Shown here: one piece after another, positions 1-8,329 of the stretch
How the letters are laid out: each line of letters opens with the position of its first letter
Numbering within the stretch: position 1 is the first letter of the stretch
Assembly (NCBI GenBank): GCA_020744225.1
Contig: JAGMWG010000008.1
Location: 62,001 to 126,000, forward strand
Direction: 5' to 3'
DNA: 64,000 nucleotides
DNA from: Paraphoma chrysanthemicola
Lineage: Eukaryota > Ascomycota > Dothideomycetes > Pleosporales > Phaeosphaeriaceae
Program-made: the position numbers and the translations under genes
The notes under the pieces: model-generated
What the model was told of the DNA's origin: nothing
Database searches by the model: none
The model's input: only the letters and a program-made list of their open reading frames with translations

Positions 1-469
1 TTCAAGGTAACAATATTATGTTGACTTCAGCAGTATTTTCATTGCAGCAATGTTGTACTTGGTTAAGCAGTCTCAGCTTTCTCATGGCGAGCACGCACTA
101 GACCTACCTGATGGAACTAGACGTCTAGGTGAGGATTCTACCGAGTGTGATTGATGGACGACTCAAGAGCGGTGAAGAGCCGGCCTGAAGGAATGCAGAC
201 GGAGTACAACAACCTACCTCAAGCTGCCTACAATGGACGACGAAAATCTACTACTGGCGATTCATAGTGAGTCATCAGCATGATCAAGAACGGTCATGCA
301 CCATACAACCTAGTGTTAGCCAAACAAGTCAAGTAGTTCATACCGTCATCACAACGCGTGGAAAGTCTATCTCAGAATTTGCATTAACAACTTGATTCAG
401 AATTCTGTCAAGACTTCTACTGACCTTTGAAACTGTAACCCGCCCAGGGGCTCGACTCTCCACATCCAA
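1..469. other. Left-edge intergenic sequence
   Basis: No reading frame here looks coding and I see no recognisable motif. The right part should be the 3' untranslated region and terminator of the SART-1 gene, whose stop codon is at 470. Anything belonging to a gene left of the window cannot be judged. Confidence 0.5.
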
Positions 470-2491
470 CTACTGCAGACGGACACCGGCTGTCTTGAGC
501 TTCTTCGCCTGCTGGTCCTGTGCATTGCCAATACCACCATGGCCAGCCTCGAGCGAACTCTGTGCCATCTTCTTCTTCTCGGCTTCGACCTTGTCAAGAT
601 ACTTCTTGGTTTTTGTATTTCCACTGCCCTTGCCGTGGAACTGGTGACTGAGCTGCTTGAAGGCCTCTTTCGCGTTCATGGTCCGGCCGTGCTCATCGAC
701 GTAGGTGAGCTCAACATTGGGCTTGTACTCCTTGTTGAAAATGTCTGCCAGCCTCCGGCTCTCGCTCATGTCGGCGTTGGTGTTGGCCTTGCGTGCCATT
801 TCCTCGCGTTCGCGGGGTGTCATCGTGTTCCAGCGAGCAGAGTTCCGCTCGCGCTCACGAGCCAGCTTCCTCTGGCGCTCGGCATCGCCTTCAGCCTTTA
901 GCTTATCGGCCAAGAACTTCTGGCGGTCACGGTAGGTCGCGTTCCTGTCCCCGGAGTCGGTCGCAGTCACAAGACCACGCTGTCGGAGTAGAGCGAGTGT
1001 GGCGCCGAGTCCTTGGTCGACGGTCTTCTCCGCCTCGAGACCTGTGTCGGTAATACCTGTTGAGCGCGCCCGAGAAACACTACGTTGTCGAGCATCTTCA
1101 GCCTCTGCTGCGGCAGCGTATGACTGCTCCATATCCACATCGCCATCCTCATCTGCAGCGGGCGAATCTCCCATGGACTTGATACCGTTGGAGATGTGAC
1201 TAGACTTCCTTCGCTTGCGGCGGGTTTCATCATCGTCATCTTCGGCAGCCGCACCAAGGTTTTGCACAAACTCTGTGGTCTCGTCGATGACAAGCGCGGG
1301 ATCGTCTGCGTTCTCAGTGGACTCCATGACATCAGGCGTGTCGGGGTTAGAGCCCTCCTCGCGCAGCTGTCGCGCAATGTCCTCTGGCTTTATCTTCTTG
1401 CGCTTCTTGAGCGCCTTCTGTCGCTGCGCTGCAAGATTGGCTTGAAGATCGTCGTCATCCACAAATGACTCGTCAAACATGCTCTTCTTCTTCTGTCTCG
1501 GAGCAGCTTCGCCTTCGTCGACGTCCATGTCATACATGGCGGGCTCACCAGCTGGGACTATGAATTTCTCGTCCTCGTCCTCGACGCGCTCGCGCTTGGC
1601 CTTCTTCGACTTCTTCTTCTTTGGTTTCTTCATCTTGACTTCTGAAATGTCCATGTAGTCGTTGGCGGGCGCGTCGTCTTTGAGGATGTCGAGGCTGATA
1701 GCGACCTTCTTTGGCTTCACAACACCTTCTGCTTCCGCCTGGGCATCTTCGACCGTCCGCCCCTTGCCGTCGAGTGTGAAGATCTTGCCCTTTTTGCCAT
1801 CAATCTCTTCGTCGTACTGCGCGAGGATCGACTTCTGGCCTGACTCGTCCATGTCGTTGGGGTCGTACACACGCTTGCGTTTCTTCGAGTCGAGCCGCTC
1901 CTGCAGCCTCTCCTGGTCTCTGAGCGCCACCGCCTCGAGCTCATCATCGTCCTCGGCATCGACGGCTGTGTCTTTGAGGACAAGAATCTGGTCTTCATCG
2001 TCGAACTGGTCGACCTCGTGGCCAACCTTGATGCCCGCGAGATCCGCCTCGGTGTACTGCATGGCCTCGCGCGCCTGGCGCTCGCGCTCTTCGAGGTCCT
2101 TCTGCATCTGCTCGGCCTTGGCGATCTTCTTCTGGCGCTTCTTGCTGCTCTTCAGCCACGCCATGTCGTCGGCATCGTCGCCCTCGTCGGCCAGACTCTT
2201 GCCCTCGAGCTTCGCAAAGCGCGCGGCCTGCTCCCGCTGCTTCTTGATCGCGGCAGTGCGCTCCTCGCGCTTCTTCTTCGCCTCGGCCTCATCCTGCAGC
2301 TTCTTCCAGTTGTCGTAGGCGGCCGCCTGGCGCGTGTCGATGGTGCTTGCGGGCTCCTCGTCGGAGTCGTCGCCCTCTTTCGCAGCCTTGAACGAGGGGC
2401 CGGCAGTCGTGGATGCGGTACCACCGGGCAGCGGTGGCAGGCCCATGGACAGGCGGATCTTGTTCGCCTCATCGATGGAGAGGTCCGCCAT
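470..2491 (-). CDS. U4/U6.U5 tri-snRNP component SART-1 / Snu66
   Basis: Single-exon gene of 673 residues. The product is the SART-1/Snu66 family protein of the U4/U6.U5 tri-snRNP, acting in the nucleus in spliceosome activation. Seen: a start reading MADLSIDEANKIRLSMGLPP, the short N-terminal signature of the family; long Lys/Glu/Arg-rich helical stretches with acidic blocks; LGATLALLRQRGLV at about residue 520; and a C-terminal DEHGRT...KEAFKQLSHQFHGKGSG segment, the most conserved part of SART-1 proteins. The frame stays open for another 66 codons upstream, but those codons do not resemble the family and the ATG at 2491 opens directly onto the conserved motif, so I chose it. No intron is needed. 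Length fits fungal members. Identity is secure from family knowledge; the start is inferred. Confidence 0.93.
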   Translation of the reverse strand: MADLSIDEANKIRLSMGLPPLPGGTASTTAGPSFKAAKEGDDSDEEPASTIDTRQAAAYDNWKKLQDEAEAKKKREERTAAIKKQREQAARFAKLEGKSLADEGDDADDMAWLKSSKKRQKKIAKAEQMQKDLEERERQAREAMQYTEADLAGIKVGHEVDQFDDEDQILVLKDTAVDAEDDDELEAVALRDQERLQERLDSKKRKRVYDPNDMDESGQKSILAQYDEEIDGKKGKIFTLDGKGRTVEDAQAEAEGVVKPKKVAISLDILKDDAPANDYMDISEVKMKKPKKKKSKKAKRERVEDEDEKFIVPAGEPAMYDMDVDEGEAAPRQKKKSMFDESFVDDDDLQANLAAQRQKALKKRKKIKPEDIARQLREEGSNPDTPDVMESTENADDPALVIDETTEFVQNLGAAAEDDDDETRRKRRKSSHISNGIKSMGDSPAADEDGDVDMEQSYAAAAEAEDARQRSVSRARSTGITDTGLEAEKTVDQGLGATLALLRQRGLVTATDSGDRNATYRDRQKFLADKLKAEGDAERQRKLARERERNSARWNTMTPREREEMARKANTNADMSESRRLADIFNKEYKPNVELTYVDEHGRTMNAKEAFKQLSHQFHGKGSGNTKTKKYLDKVEAEKKKMAQSSLEAGHGGIGNAQDQQAKKLKTAGVRLQ

Positions 2492-3093
2492 GGTGGTTGG
2501 GTTGCAGGGATCCCGCGGGTGAGTTGTGACGAAGCAGTGAAGGAATGCAAAATTGTGCGCAGGGTGACGAGTCCTGGTTGTGGTTGCGATTGCGTGTCTG
2601 TCACTGGTTGATGTATTGGAAAGGGTGCGCGGACGTAACAAGAGTGAATTCGCTGCGGGCAAGTCGCGACTTCCGCACTTCTGTGCCAAGCCACTACGCT
2701 AGCGCCTTGGCCGAAATCTCAAGCTACAAATAATTCTACGGGCGCGTCGTTCTCTTCTCTCACCATCCGGCCTGTGTCAGCGTTCCCGTCCGCCTTTCGG
2801 GGCGTGTTCTGGTTGAATGCTGGCAGTTCGTCCGTCCTCATGGAGCCATCTCTTTTTGATAGGTGTCAATTTCTGGACGACAGGTCGCAGAGTGAGTCGG
2901 CGCGCGCTATGAAGCCTGAGCTTGCCTTCGGGTTTGAGCTCGGTGGATGGACGCGCCAGGCGGACTGATTCCTGTTCCCTTTTGCTAGGCCGTCGGCCCA
3001 TGATGCTTGGGACAAACCCAGTCGGCTACATCTTTTCCACGCAGTTTTCCCATTTTCAACAGCAACAGCGTCATCTGCGCCGAAGCATCCCAT
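2492..3093. other. Intergenic: SART-1 promoter and PTH2 3' end
   Basis: About 600 bp between two minus-strand genes. Only short overlapping frames with no family resemblance are present. It should hold the 3' untranslated region of the peptidyl-tRNA hydrolase gene and the promoter of the SART-1 gene. I see no TATA box or repeat worth naming. Confidence 0.5.
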
Positions 3094-3738
3094 CTACAAC
3101 AGCTTCAAGTGCCCGGTGACTTGGTCAATCACGCTCTTTGGCGCAGGCCCAATTCCCAGCACCGTTGCGCTCCCGCTCGCAATCTGTGTCCGCCCCGCGT
3201 CGTGTATGATGTGCGCAACCAGTCCCAAGCTCAGCGCCTGCGCCTGCAGCAATTCGAGCTCCTCCTCGCTCTTGATCTGCAGTGCGACCTTTGCCTGGCC
3301 AAGGTATTCCCATCGTCGCAGGATTGGTGAGTTCGGGGCGTTCTTGAGGAAGTGCTTGTAGCAAGCCAGTGTCGCGTGTCCGCACTGCGCGCCGATTTTG
3401 CCTGTGATACATTAGGACATGCTCATATGTTCGAGGCTTGCGAATATGTATATACCTTTCGTCATGCCCAGATCTGTCCGCACAACCAGGACCATCTTGC
3501 ACTCTTCGTTGTTGCCCTTGAACTCGGCGGGAACACTGTCGTCGTCCTCGCTATCCTCGTCGCTTGAGTCCTCTGCCTCGCCAGGTGTCTTAACCTTGCG
3601 CTCCGACGGTGCAGATATCGGGCTGCCGCCGAATAGACCCAGCGACTTGGCCTGTCCAAGCATGTAGCCAGTGACGCCGGCGACTATGGCGCTTGCGACC
3701 GCGATGTTCGCCGTGGACGGTTGTGCATTGTCCTGCAT
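3094..3738 (-). CDS. Peptidyl-tRNA hydrolase 2 (PTH2/Bit1 family)
   Basis: Two exons (3456-3738 and 3094-3401) around a 54-bp GT-AG intron (3402-3455); joined product 196 residues. PTH2 enzymes cleave the ester bond of peptidyl-tRNAs released prematurely from ribosomes. Seen: an N-terminal hydrophobic segment (about residues 10-34, AVASAIVAGVTGYML), as in membrane- or mitochondria-anchored PTRH2/Bit1 proteins; an acidic Ser/Asp/Glu linker; then the PTH2 core beginning CKMVLVVRTDLGMTKGKIGAQCGHA, with the catalytic-site MxKGKxxAQxxHA pattern restored exactly across the splice. It ends ..GPAPKSVIDQVTGHLKLL, typical of the fold. The codon at the junction (G + GC) is glycine. Identity and splice are both well supported. 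Confidence 0.95.
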
Positions 3739-3970
3739 TGTGTCGGGTGTCTTAAGAGGGCGAGAGATTCTGCCGTCTGGGTGGTTGCTCTTAGTGTACG
3801 GCCTACTCTGTCTGTATTCGCAAAGAGGAAACTTCGGTTGAGTGTATATTGTTATGTTTGGGTTGTCCCGCAGTTCGTGGTGCTCGTCTCACTAGCGCCA
3901 TTTACGTGCATCGTCTCGAAAACTTCGGACCTCCGCTCCCACCACATATCGCCTGCAACACCATCCAAAC

Positions 3971-5419
3971 ATGCAGCCCCGCTGCCAATTCCTCTCGGGG
4001 CGGCTGCCGACGTCACAGCTCGTCATCCGCGCCTCTCGGCCAGCGCAACGAAGCTACGCGACCGAGATTGAGCCCGTGCCAGTCATCAAGAACCCTCTGC
4101 AGCGGAGAAAAGGCGGCGATCTCGGCTCCCATCTGCCCAAACACGTTATCCCGAGCGATGCATACATTCCCGCATATCCCTATGGGGACCATCCGCTGTT
4201 CAAGCAGGCGAATCGAGGCCTCTACGGCGATCAGATGATCCAGTTTGGCAACAATGTCTCGCACAAGACGGAGACCAAGACGCGCCGCTACTGGAAGCCC
4301 AATGTACTCTCCAAGAGCCTGTACTCGGTCGCACTGAAGAAGAAGATCAAGCTGCGCATCACCTCGAAAGTGCTGAAGACAATGGACCGCGAGGGTGGGC
4401 TGGACGAGTACCTGCTCAAGGACAACGAGCATCGCCTGAAGGAGTTGGGGCCGCTGGGCTGGGCACTGCGATGGACGTTGCTGCAGAAGCCCGAGGTTGT
4501 TGACCGTATGCGAGCGCAGGCCGCTGAATTGGGCCTTGACCAGGCCAGCATTGACGCACAATGGCCCACACGCAAGATGCTGGCCGAGCATAAGATCTAT
4601 CCGTCCGGCCTCGTACGAGCCTCTGATCTTATCGGAGAAGAGGACGCAGAGATTGTAGACTACGATGCCGCCGACGCAGCTGCCGAGCAAGTCGAGGCTG
4701 CCGCTCCTGGAGAGTACACAAAGCAAGAACGTCGTGCCGTCCAAAAAGCACAGAACGAGTACGCAAAGGCCGTCAAAGCCGCGCAGAGATATCTCACGCG
4801 CGGCATCGTCGACAGCGAGGAAGAAGGTCTCAAGCTCGCCTTTGTGCGTGCCGACGAGCGCGACAAGGCAACCATCGAACTCAAGCGAAACTTTGCCAGC
4901 AAAGTCGACCAAATGTTCACTGCACAGGACCTCGAGGAGACACGAACAAGGTTCAAACTCCCGTCAACCATGACTGATAAAACTATTCGCAAGATCGCGT
5001 ATAATCAGTGGAGGCGGAAGCAGATTGAACAGGCCGGCAGCTACGATGCTTGGAAGGAATCTATCAGAGCTGACAAGGCTGAGTCGACACGTGCGCGCGT
5101 CGAGGAACTCGGCGGACAGGAGGCGTTCGAGGCGAGTCGGAAAGACAAGTACGCGACTTTGCTCGCTGAGGCGGAGACTGCGAGCACGAATACCGCGCTG
5201 GATGCAGAGCGGAAGCGCTACTTTGAGACTGCGATTAGCAAGGCCGATAGAGCGATCAGAGCCAAGGCAGCTGGTGGTGTAGAGGCGTATGTCGAGCTGA
5301 CGATTGATGACTTGCGAATGTCGAAGGCTTCGAGGTCGTCGAGAGGAGCTGGTGGGGATGCGTGGGCGGCACTGGTTGATGCGAACAATGCTGCGGTTGA
5401 GAGTCGGCCGGTTGCTTGA
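3971..5419 (+). CDS. Mitochondrial large-subunit ribosomal protein bL28m (Mrpl24 type)
   Basis: Single exon, 482 residues. The N-terminus is Arg/Ser-rich with few acids (MQPRCQFLSGRLPTSQLVIRA), as expected of a mitochondrial presequence. The L28 core follows at about residues 90-160: HKTETKTRRYWKPNV, then SLYSVALKKKIKLRITSKVLKTMDREGGLDEYLL, the conserved bL28 pattern. The product would be part of the mitochondrial 54S ribosomal subunit. The remaining ~300 residues are Ala/Glu/Arg/Lys-rich and predicted helical, making the protein far longer than bacterial L28 (about 80) and yeast Mrpl24 (about 260, from memory). The gene is divergent from the PTH2 gene with about 230 bp between starts. Identity is strong; the function of the long tail is unknown. 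Confidence 0.92.
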   Translation: MQPRCQFLSGRLPTSQLVIRASRPAQRSYATEIEPVPVIKNPLQRRKGGDLGSHLPKHVIPSDAYIPAYPYGDHPLFKQANRGLYGDQMIQFGNNVSHKTETKTRRYWKPNVLSKSLYSVALKKKIKLRITSKVLKTMDREGGLDEYLLKDNEHRLKELGPLGWALRWTLLQKPEVVDRMRAQAAELGLDQASIDAQWPTRKMLAEHKIYPSGLVRASDLIGEEDAEIVDYDAADAAAEQVEAAAPGEYTKQERRAVQKAQNEYAKAVKAAQRYLTRGIVDSEEEGLKLAFVRADERDKATIELKRNFASKVDQMFTAQDLEETRTRFKLPSTMTDKTIRKIAYNQWRRKQIEQAGSYDAWKESIRADKAESTRARVEELGGQEAFEASRKDKYATLLAEAETASTNTALDAERKRYFETAISKADRAIRAKAAGGVEAYVELTIDDLRMSKASRSSRGAGGDAWAALVDANNAAVESRPVA

Positions 5420-6079
5420 GGTTGGTGTGTAGGATTATTAGTGATGTACAATATCATGACGAACGTACTCAGTATCCTTCAACTTCCCGTGGTGGTGCTT
5501 GACGTGTGTGGTTGCGGTGCAGCAATCGCACCGCAATGAAATTGTTCGGTGTTTGTCGTTAAGTCAAGGACAAAGTGTGTTGCTGCAAACACTGTTCCGG
5601 GTTTATATTCAAGGCCTCGCTTCAACTTCCTGTCCGCCTTCATTGGCGACTGTCTTCTCCATGGATGCCATGTCTGGTTGCGCGGTATACTCAGTGACCT
5701 GACCTCCTCTATATTCATGACGGTAAACATCACCATGCGTCACATTCAAAGCTTCAATCCAATATTCTGTTCGCCTTCACATACTCCATTGACTTCACAC
5801 TCTTCACCATGGCTGCTGTTTGTTGCCTCAGAACATATAGCTCGCGGACGTGGCGCACTCTTTCTTGTTGCAGACCACGACATTGACAGGTATACCACAG
5901 AATACAATTACGGATATATACGATACTCTCCTGGCGCGATAAACAACTTACGCGACTATTCAGCAGTATTGAAAGGTTCACGTCAACGATTGCTGCTGGG
6001 CTCGACAGAAAGCTCTGCTGGACATTGCTTCTATTCTTGCACCAAGTCGTCTTCTCAATAAACGACTCATAAACCCGAC
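5420..6079. other. Intergenic, no supported gene
   Basis: About 660 bp after the L28 gene. The frames present are short, contain no family motif and mostly lack plausible splice sites. AT content is higher than in flanking genes. I see nothing I can name. Confidence 0.45.
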
Positions 6080-6442
6080 ATGTCAGGAATGAATTGGTAC
6101 CAGGCAGTAGGCTGCCAGAAGGGAATGTACGGTTGCCCTTATCAAGGCTATGTCAACTCCCTCGAACATCCACCACAGGGAAGGGTTGGGCCAGAGCCTC
6201 CAGGTGATCCACCCGTCTAGTGGTACGGCAATTTCAACATCACTGGTTTCAAGACTCCGCAGAAAAAAGAGGGGAAGAATGTCTACATTTGGACGTGGTC
6301 TGAAAATGAACATTGCATGCATTGCATGGCTGGAATTCCTGCACCTTGGACATCAGAACCAGCAACACTAGCTCCGGCACTAGCTCCAGCACCTGCTCCT
6401 GCTCCTGCTGTTGCTGATTTGATCCCGCTTGACCTGATCTAG
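6080..6442 (+). pseudogene. Possible broken Cys/Pro-rich reading frame
   Basis: From the ATG at 6080 a frame runs 46 codons (starting MSGMNWYQAVGCQKGMYGCP, rich in Trp, Tyr, Cys, Pro) to a TAG at 6218-6220. It then stays open in the same frame for another 73 codons (WYGNFNITGFK..., a CMHC pair, an Ala-Pro repeat) to 6442. Aromatic residues and Cys pairs on both sides of the stop look protein-like, which suggests one frame split by a nonsense change. No GT-AG intron of normal size removes the stop. The opposite strand is also open over 6249-6442, so one of the two must be a shadow. No family recognised. Confidence 0.25.
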
Positions 6443-6776
6443 ACCCCCAACCATGATGATAATAGGACCCAATTTCAGAACTGCTTCCACTGGCACCTTC
6501 CTGACCCCCTGGCCCTTGGTTATGCCCACCCTGGGAATCGTTAGAAGTTCCAGGAGCTCCCTTGGTGTACTTGCACGTCAAACCTTTCATTCTGCACCTT
6601 TGGCAAGGCCTTTTTTTCATCACAAACGGCCTTTTTGCAGGCCAATCCTGACATGCATCGCAAGGATATGGGTTTATATTAAACTGAGACGTGAGTGATT
6701 GCCAAGGAGGTGGAGCCGGAGCAGTCTGGATATCAGCACAAGGCGGTGGACAAGTGCAGTTCCATGATGCGCAACA
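6249..6776 (-). CDS. Hypothetical Cys-pair protein with a Zn2Cys6-like half-cluster
   Basis: Open minus-strand frame of about 175 codons; the first ATG is at 6620, but coding-like sequence extends upstream of it to 6776, so a 5' exon may be missing from my model. Seen: WNCTCPPPC, then PYPCDACQ, then RPCQRCRMKGLTCKYTKG, then a Gly/Ser/Gln-rich linker, a short QQQQEQEQ run and a final PCNACNVHF. The PCxxC...GLxCxY segment closely resembles the second half of a fungal Zn2Cys6 binuclear cluster. With PCDAC it gives five of the six cysteines, with a 15-residue gap where the third should lie. No known family recognised. It could be a relic of a zinc-cluster regulator or an unrelated Cys-pair protein. 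Confidence 0.35.
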   Translation of the reverse strand, partial: CCASWNCTCPPPCADIQTAPAPPPWQSLTSQFNINPYPCDACQDWPAKRPFVMKKRPCQRCRMKGLTCKYTKGAPGTSNDSQGGHNQGPGGQEGASGSSSEIGSYYHHGWGSRSGQAGSNQQQQEQEQVLELVPELVLLVLMSKVQEFQPCNACNVHFQTTSKCRHSSPLFSAES

Positions 6777-7494
6777 TCAGACTGCTTCTAGAGGAGTGAA
6801 ACATCACGAGAAGCATGGAAAGGTGGATAAGCAGCATCATACGGATGGCCATCATCGCGCAGACACACACCACCATGCGGAGAAGCATCAGCATTCTGAT
6901 GATCATGAACATTCGGACAAGCACCACCACCACGGCACAGACACACACCATCATGCAGACAAGTCTGATACCTCCACTAAGCACGACACCCATAAATTCG
7001 GCCTTTTGTCGCGCATTGGCACAGCGACCAAGACAAAGGATTCGAAGACCAAGGACTCTAAGACCAAGGATTCCACGACGAATGATCCAAATTCCAAGGA
7101 TACGAAGGCGAAGAATACGAAATCGAAGGACACGAAGACCAAGGGTCCAACGACCAAGGATTCAAAATCCAAAGACACGAAGACCACGGGTTCGAAGACT
7201 AAGGACACGAAACCTAAAGAGTCAAAGACCAAGGATACCGCGCCAGCTCAAGCCCCAGCACAAGCCCCAGCCAGAAACACAACAACACTACCGATACGCC
7301 CCGCGCAAACATCTCAGTCTACATCTCAATACCAAGAGAAGTCGGTCCAGAAAACGCAGCCTGCGCCAACAGTAGCTGTGGCGAAGCCGAAGGATTCAAA
7401 GAGTAAGAGCTCGACGACGACGACGACGAAGAAGACAGATGCAAAGGCTGTGAAGTCTGATAAGAAGAAGGTCAAGGTGAAGACGAAGGCTTAG
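6688..7494 (+). CDS. Hypothetical His-rich / Lys-Thr-Asp-Ser repeat protein (3' exon)
   Basis: Open plus-strand frame of 268 codons ending at TAG 7492-7494. It contains no methionine codon at all, so if real it must be the last exon of a spliced gene; acceptor-like sites precede 6700 and 6795, but no convincing upstream exon was found. Seen: a His-rich block (repeats of HHH, HSDDHEH, DTHHHADK) at about 6810-6970, then FGLLSRIG, then about fifteen tandem TKDSK/TKDTK-like pentapeptides, then a Gln/Ala/Pro/Thr-rich part and a Lys-rich basic end. The composition is compatible with a disordered metal- or nucleic-acid-binding tail, but no function can be assigned. Confidence 0.35.
   Translation, partial: DVSDCQGGGAGAVWISAQGGGQVQFHDAQHQTASRGVKHHEKHGKVDKQHHTDGHHRADTHHHAEKHQHSDDHEHSDKHHHHGTDTHHHADKSDTSTKHDTHKFGLLSRIGTATKTKDSKTKDSKTKDSTTNDPNSKDTKAKNTKSKDTKTKGPTTKDSKSKDTKTTGSKTKDTKPKESKTKDTAPAQAPAQAPARNTTTLPIRPAQTSQSTSQYQEKSVQKTQPAPTVAVAKPKDSKSKSSTTTTTKKTDAKAVKSDKKKVKVKTKA
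7019..7245 (+). repeat. Degenerate 15-bp tandem repeat (TKDSK/TKDTK)
   Basis: About fifteen imperfect copies of a 15-bp unit of the form AAGGAYWCGAAGACC, each encoding Thr-Lys-Asp-Ser/Thr-Lys. Copies differ mostly by point changes, and the frame is kept throughout, which argues that the plus-strand frame is, or recently was, translated. Confidence 0.7.
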
Positions 7495-8329
7495 TTGGGG
7501 GTTGGTTGGAGTGGCGATGGGAGAATATGGGCTTGTTAAGTACCTGTGAGATTGTGGGTGGAGGGTTCGAGGGATATTGAGTTCGAGGATGGCAGGATTA
7601 TAGAAGTTTTGAGACCTTAGAGGGTTCAGAACAGTGCTCTTTGAAGAAGAAAAGTAAGAGGTGGTATATTTTAGTTGGGAGTGTAGGTGCGTGAAAGATG
7701 GTGTTTCCAAACGAACCTTGGAACGAGCTTTTGTGTGAGTGAAAGTGTTGAGGGTTGGTTTCCAGATTGTCTGCTGGGAAGTGCTCATGGCCTTGGTAAA
7801 TACAGTATTTCTGGTTGGGCTTTGGTTTTTTTGCGGCTGCGCAAAGCGGCTGACTTCTACTTTCAAGAGATGGTTGTAGTTTTCCATACAGTCACGTGAT
7901 GAGAGAGAACAACAGGGACAAAGCGGAAGACATGGACACCGCCTTCGGCACGAATTAATGATACTTATAATTGTCGAATTGGATCATGCTTGCGACTTTG
8001 GAAGTGATCTCGTTTCGTTATTTTGGTGTGAGGTCATTGGTTCGCTTCGTGCCTTCCACATGATGTGCTGCATGAAGGCGCAGATGCGGCTGTGCAGAGG
8101 CGCTTGCCGTCAACCTCAGCTCTTACTTGCTCTTCCAGAACTCCACTTTCCATACTTCGTCGCAAGCGCTATAACCTCTCCTCGTATCTGTGAAATACAT
8201 CTTGATTGTCGCACTCGTTGATGGACTAGGCTGACTCACGTGTTCAGCCTGATGCGACTGCCTTCAGTTCGACGAGGCTGAATTTGTCATAGCCGCAACT
8301 TCTCAAGTCTCGCGCAACACGCCGTGAAC
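7495..8329. other. Intergenic, no supported gene
   Basis: 835 bp between the Lys-rich frame and the kinase gene. There are only short unsupported frames on both strands. The right end must hold the kinase promoter. No repeats or RNA genes seen. Confidence 0.45.

Noticed and set aside
2018..2611. 197-codon plus-strand frame opposite SART-1
   Set aside because: Leu/Ala/Arg-rich shadow of a charged helical gene on the other strand.
4013..4912. 299-codon minus-strand frame across the L28 gene
   Set aside because: Antisense shadow of a GC-rich coding exon; no motif, while the plus strand encodes clear L28 sequence.
6951..7232. Hydrophobic minus-strand frame made of VFVSLDFESL-like repeats
   Set aside because: It is the mirror image of the plus-strand TKDSK codon repeat; the hydrophobic pattern follows automatically from reading those codons backwards.
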